A DNA stretch of 64,000 nucleotides from Bradyrhizobium sp. NDS-1 (GTDB taxonomy: Bacteria > Pseudomonadota > Alphaproteobacteria > Rhizobiales > Xanthobacteraceae). Shown here piece after piece: positions 61,603 through 64,000 of the stretch. The stretch lies in assembly GCF_032918005.1 (NCBI RefSeq), contig NZ_CP136628.1:4511501-4575500 (forward strand). Reading direction: 5' to 3'. The notes beneath the pieces are model-generated. The model had not been told where the DNA came from and searched no databases. It saw only the letters and a list, made by a program, of their open reading frames with translations. How positions within the stretch are numbered: position 1 is the stretch's first letter; each line of letters starts with the position of its first letter. The position numbers and the translations under genes were made by a program.

Positions 61603-62172
61603 ATGATGAATCGCAGAACCATGCTCACCATGGCGTTTGCCGGCACGCTGGTGCCGGTCACGCGTGCTTTCGCCGAGGGCGGCATGAGCCGGATCTCGGC
61701 CTATGCCTTCTCATTCCCCGCCTTGTCGGGCGACGACATCCGTCTGGCCGCTTTCACCGGCAAGCCGCTGCTGGTGGTCAACACCGCCTCGCTTTGTGGC
61801 TACACGCCGCAATATGCCGGATTGCAGGAGGTCTGGACCGAGTTTCGCGCCCGCGGGCTCACCGTGATCGGCGTGCCGTCGAATGATTTCGGCGGTCAGG
61901 AGCCCGGCGGCCGCAGCGAAATCACTGAGACCGCGCACCACCAATATGGTGTTACGTTCCCGATCGCAGCGAAAGCCGTCGTCATCGGAGCGAAGGCGCA
62001 TCCATTCTACAAATGGGCCGCCGAGGCGCGACCAAGGGAAGTTCCGCGCTGGAACTTCCACAAATACCTGATCGGCCGCGACGGTTATATCGCCGATGTC
62101 TTTCCGTCCGCGGTCGAACCGGCCGACACGCGGATCAAGACTGCCGTTGCCAGGGCGCTAGCAGACAGTTGA
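61603..62172 (+). CDS. Glutathione peroxidase (Cys type)
   Basis: A 189-residue thiol peroxidase of the glutathione peroxidase family. Peroxidatic Cys in VVNTASLCGYTPQYAGLQEVW (Cys in place of selenocysteine), then GVPSNDFGGQEPGG (Gln) and WNFHKYLIGRDG (Trp, Asn). The N-terminus has a twin-Arg/hydrophobic leader (MMNRRTMLTMAFAGTLVPV..AFA), so it acts outside the cytoplasm, which is unusual for the family. GGGGGAC precedes ATG 61603. Confidence 0.9.
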   Translation: MMNRRTMLTMAFAGTLVPVTRAFAEGGMSRISAYAFSFPALSGDDIRLAAFTGKPLLVVNTASLCGYTPQYAGLQEVWTEFRARGLTVIGVPSNDFGGQEPGGRSEITETAHHQYGVTFPIAAKAVVIGAKAHPFYKWAAEARPREVPRWNFHKYLIGRDGYIADVFPSAVEPADTRIKTAVARALADS

Positions 62173-62338
62173 CGCTGACGCCGCCCAATCCGGTTGGGCA
62201 CAATTGGGGCGGGATGCCAAACAGCCGTTGCAATGGCGATGGCCCACCATCTAGGCTAGGATCGTTTGGGCAGGATGGGTTCTTGCCGGAGGCGAAAAGC
62301 CGCGGCAGAACAATGGGATCAATCTCGAGGACAACACC

Positions 62339-63364
62339 ATGCGCGTGGCGGCAGGACTGATTTTGGCAAGCGCGGTATCTCTGGCGATGTCCGGCGCAGC
62401 ATGGTCACAAACTCCGGCCGCAAAGCCCGCAGCCGCGACACAAGCTGCACCCGCGCCAGCACCAGCTGCGGCGACGCCCGCCCCGGTTCCGGCCGCCGCT
62501 CCCGCTGCAGCCGCCGCACCAGCCGGCTTCGTCAATCCGCCCCCGCCCAAGCAAGCGCCGCAGCCGGCCCGCGCAGCCTGCAACACGCCGGGCGCGCTCG
62601 GTGTCGCCCGCACCGTCGAGATCGACACCACGGGTGGTCCCGGCTTTGGCTTCGAGCATTTCAAGGAGCTCGACTTCCTGCGCGACAAGGAGGTGGTCCT
62701 GACCTTCGACGACGGCCCCTGGCCGCGCAACACGCCCGCGGTGCTCAAGGCGCTCGCGGACGAATGCACCACCGGCATCTTCTTCATCATCGGCAAGCAC
62801 GCGACCTACGAGCCGGAGATCCTGAAGCAGGTCTACGCGGCCGGCCATACGGTCGGCGCCCACACTTGGTCGCACGCCAACCTCAACAACAAGAAGTTCA
62901 CCGAGGCGCAGCGCAAGGAAGAGATCGAGAAGGGCTTTGCGGCAGTGAAGTGGGCGCTCGGCGGTGTCTCGCCGGCACCGTTCTTCCGCTTCCCCGCCCT
63001 CCAGCATCCGCCGGAGATGGTCACCTATCTCGGCAACCGCAACGTCGGGATCTTCTCCTGCGACATCGACTCCTTCGACTTCAAGGCCTCAAAACCCGAG
63101 AAGATCGTCGAGACCGTGATGAAGAAGCTCGACACCAAGGGCAAGGGTATCGTCCTGATGCACGACTTCCAGAAGCACACTGCGGAAGCCCTGCCCGAGC
63201 TGCTCAAGCGCCTGAAGGCTGGCGGCTACAAGGTGGTGGCGATGCGCGCGAAGTTCCCCGCCTCGACCCTGCCTGAGTACGACCAGGAGCTGGTCAAGGA
63301 CCTCAAGCTGCCGACTGTGAGTCAGCGCCCGGTCAATTCCGTGGTGACGACCGTTTCCGAATAG
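62339..63364 (+). CDS. Polysaccharide deacetylase (NodB-type)
   Basis: A 341-residue exported protein. A signal peptide (to about residue 23) and an Ala/Pro linker (24-75) precede a NodB-homology domain at about 115-300: TFDDGPWPRN (122-131; Asp125 metal), GAHTWSHANLN (His175, His179), FFRFPALQHP and VLMHDFQKH. It removes N- or O-acetyl groups from cell-wall or surface polysaccharide by family. The linker suggests it works at the envelope. Confidence 0.92.
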   Translation: MRVAAGLILASAVSLAMSGAAWSQTPAAKPAAATQAAPAPAPAAATPAPVPAAAPAAAAAPAGFVNPPPPKQAPQPARAACNTPGALGVARTVEIDTTGGPGFGFEHFKELDFLRDKEVVLTFDDGPWPRNTPAVLKALADECTTGIFFIIGKHATYEPEILKQVYAAGHTVGAHTWSHANLNNKKFTEAQRKEEIEKGFAAVKWALGGVSPAPFFRFPALQHPPEMVTYLGNRNVGIFSCDIDSFDFKASKPEKIVETVMKKLDTKGKGIVLMHDFQKHTAEALPELLKRLKAGGYKVVAMRAKFPASTLPEYDQELVKDLKLPTVSQRPVNSVVTTVSE

Positions 63365-63371
63365 ACGGCCA

Positions 63372-63923
63372 TTGTCTTTCCGCATCGAAGGCTACGTCAT
63401 CGTCTCAGCGGACGGCATGCTCGCCGACGCCGGGCACGTCATGCCCGACAGGCTGAAGTTCGACGGTGACAAGCTGTTCTTCGAGCAGGCGCTCGATCGC
63501 GCCACGCTGATCGTGCATGGCCGCAACTCGCATGAGCAGCAGCCGAACTCGCCGAAGCGCAAGCGGCTGATCCTGACACGCAAGATCAAAGCGCTCACCG
63601 TCGATCCGGAGATGCCGAACGCGACACTGTGGAATCCGGAACACGCCAGCTTCGAGGAGGCCTGTGCCTTCGCCGATGTCGCCTCCGGCATGGTCGCCGT
63701 CATCGGCGGCCCCGTTGTGTTCGACATATTCATGGACCGTTACGACACGTTCTGGCTGTCGGAGGCCCCACATGTCCGCCTGCCCGGCGGCGAAGGCTGT
63801 TTCGTCGGCGTGCCCCAGCAGACTCCGCACGAGGTGCTTGCTTCACACGGGATGAAGCCGGATGCGCCCTACGTGCTCGACGCGGCGCATGACGTCACCG
63901 TCACGCCGTGGCGCAGGGCGTAG
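63372..63923 (+). CDS. RibD/dihydrofolate reductase-like protein
   Basis: A 183-residue protein with the RibD C-terminal/DHFR-like fold: IEGYVIVSADGMLADAGHVMPDRLKFDGDK, TLIVHGRNSHEQQPNSPKRKRLILTRKI and VIGGPVVFDIFMDRYDTFWLSEAPHVRLPGG. TTG start, 7 bases after the deacetylase stop. The family includes reductases and resistance proteins; the exact activity is unknown. Confidence 0.78.
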   Translation: MSFRIEGYVIVSADGMLADAGHVMPDRLKFDGDKLFFEQALDRATLIVHGRNSHEQQPNSPKRKRLILTRKIKALTVDPEMPNATLWNPEHASFEEACAFADVASGMVAVIGGPVVFDIFMDRYDTFWLSEAPHVRLPGGEGCFVGVPQQTPHEVLASHGMKPDAPYVLDAAHDVTVTPWRRA

Positions 63924-63925
63924 CG

Positions 63926-64000
63926 CTACACGTCCCCGTATGCCGCCTCGGCCGGACGCGTGGTGCGGCCGTACCCCATGATCATGAACAATGCGCCGAT
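63926..64000 (-). CDS. C-terminal tail of a membrane protein, cut by window edge
   Basis: The last 24 codons of a minus-strand gene: a hydrophobic stretch (IGALFMIMGYG) then a polar tail (RTTRPAEAAYGDV) and stop. This is the shape of the final helix and tail of a transporter. It is too short to assign a family. Confidence 0.4.
   Translation of the reverse strand: MGALFMIMGYGRTTRPAEAAYGDV

Overview
The window reads as ordinary chromosome of a Bradyrhizobium-type alphaproteobacterium (order Rhizobiales). The basis is high GC throughout, strong Shine-Dalgarno sites with frequent GTG/TTG starts, a eukaryote-type glutamine synthetase II (glnII) with a divergent DUF2735/GstI-like gene, small rhizobial families (DUF6894, DUF982, DUF2735, GrlR-like, Tlde1/DUF2778) and dispersed palindromic elements typical of this group. 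There is no insertion sequence, prophage, CRISPR array, rRNA or recognisable tRNA. The genus call is inference; no search was run.

Layout. 0-13 kb: truncated pyridoxal kinase; SMR exporter with its TetR regulator and a palindromic operator; small orphan genes; a secreted SH3-domain protein; an mobA/mobR-like 3-hydroxybenzoate hydroxylase and MarR pair with a twin operator; a secreted-repeat protein; an L,D-transpeptidase lipoprotein; an SDR; small secreted proteins; and the minCDE division-site operon. 13-20 kb: a Tau/Ssu/NMT1-type ABC importer whose permease and ATPase genes enclose an SDR-like protein, a GNAT acetyltransferase and a DapA-like lyase, with a RutR-like TetR regulator and a palindrome placed as its operator. 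I cannot assign a substrate, and this is the best candidate for an undescribed pathway. 20-26 kb: orphan Tat-exported TRAP binding protein, Tlde1 protein, DUF1810, enoyl-CoA hydratase, and a divergent tautomerase / TetR-hydratase locus with two matching operators 33 bp apart.

26-40 kb: chemoreceptor, flavin reductase, a decayed nitroreductase, esterase, cupin, PsiF-like protein, MBL hydrolase, GDPD-like phosphodiesterase, ABC-F ATPase, and a complete TRAP transporter (dctPQM) coupled to an amidase and a 56-residue membrane protein. 40-50 kb: three GrlR-like proteins within 8 kb (two of them tandem-domain), a leaderless ModA-like protein, the glnII/gstI divergent locus with a near-consensus sigma-54 promoter and a 14-bp terminator stem, a protein tyrosine phosphatase, an SDR, a DUF2161 nuclease-fold protein, GNAT and PaaI thioesterase. 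50-57 kb: a kynurenine-pathway operon (hydrolase-type formamidase, kynA, kynU) that turns tryptophan into anthranilate, an M20 peptidase, and a divergent PPOX/MocR pair. 57-64 kb: small secreted proteins, CreA, a two-domain L,D-transpeptidase with a degenerate second domain, a glutathione peroxidase, a NodB-type deacetylase, a RibD/DHFR-like protein, and the tail of a membrane-protein gene.

Four long inverted-repeat elements and one short hairpin lie between genes. Starts were chosen by Shine-Dalgarno site, signal peptide and family alignment where these disagreed with the longest reading frame.
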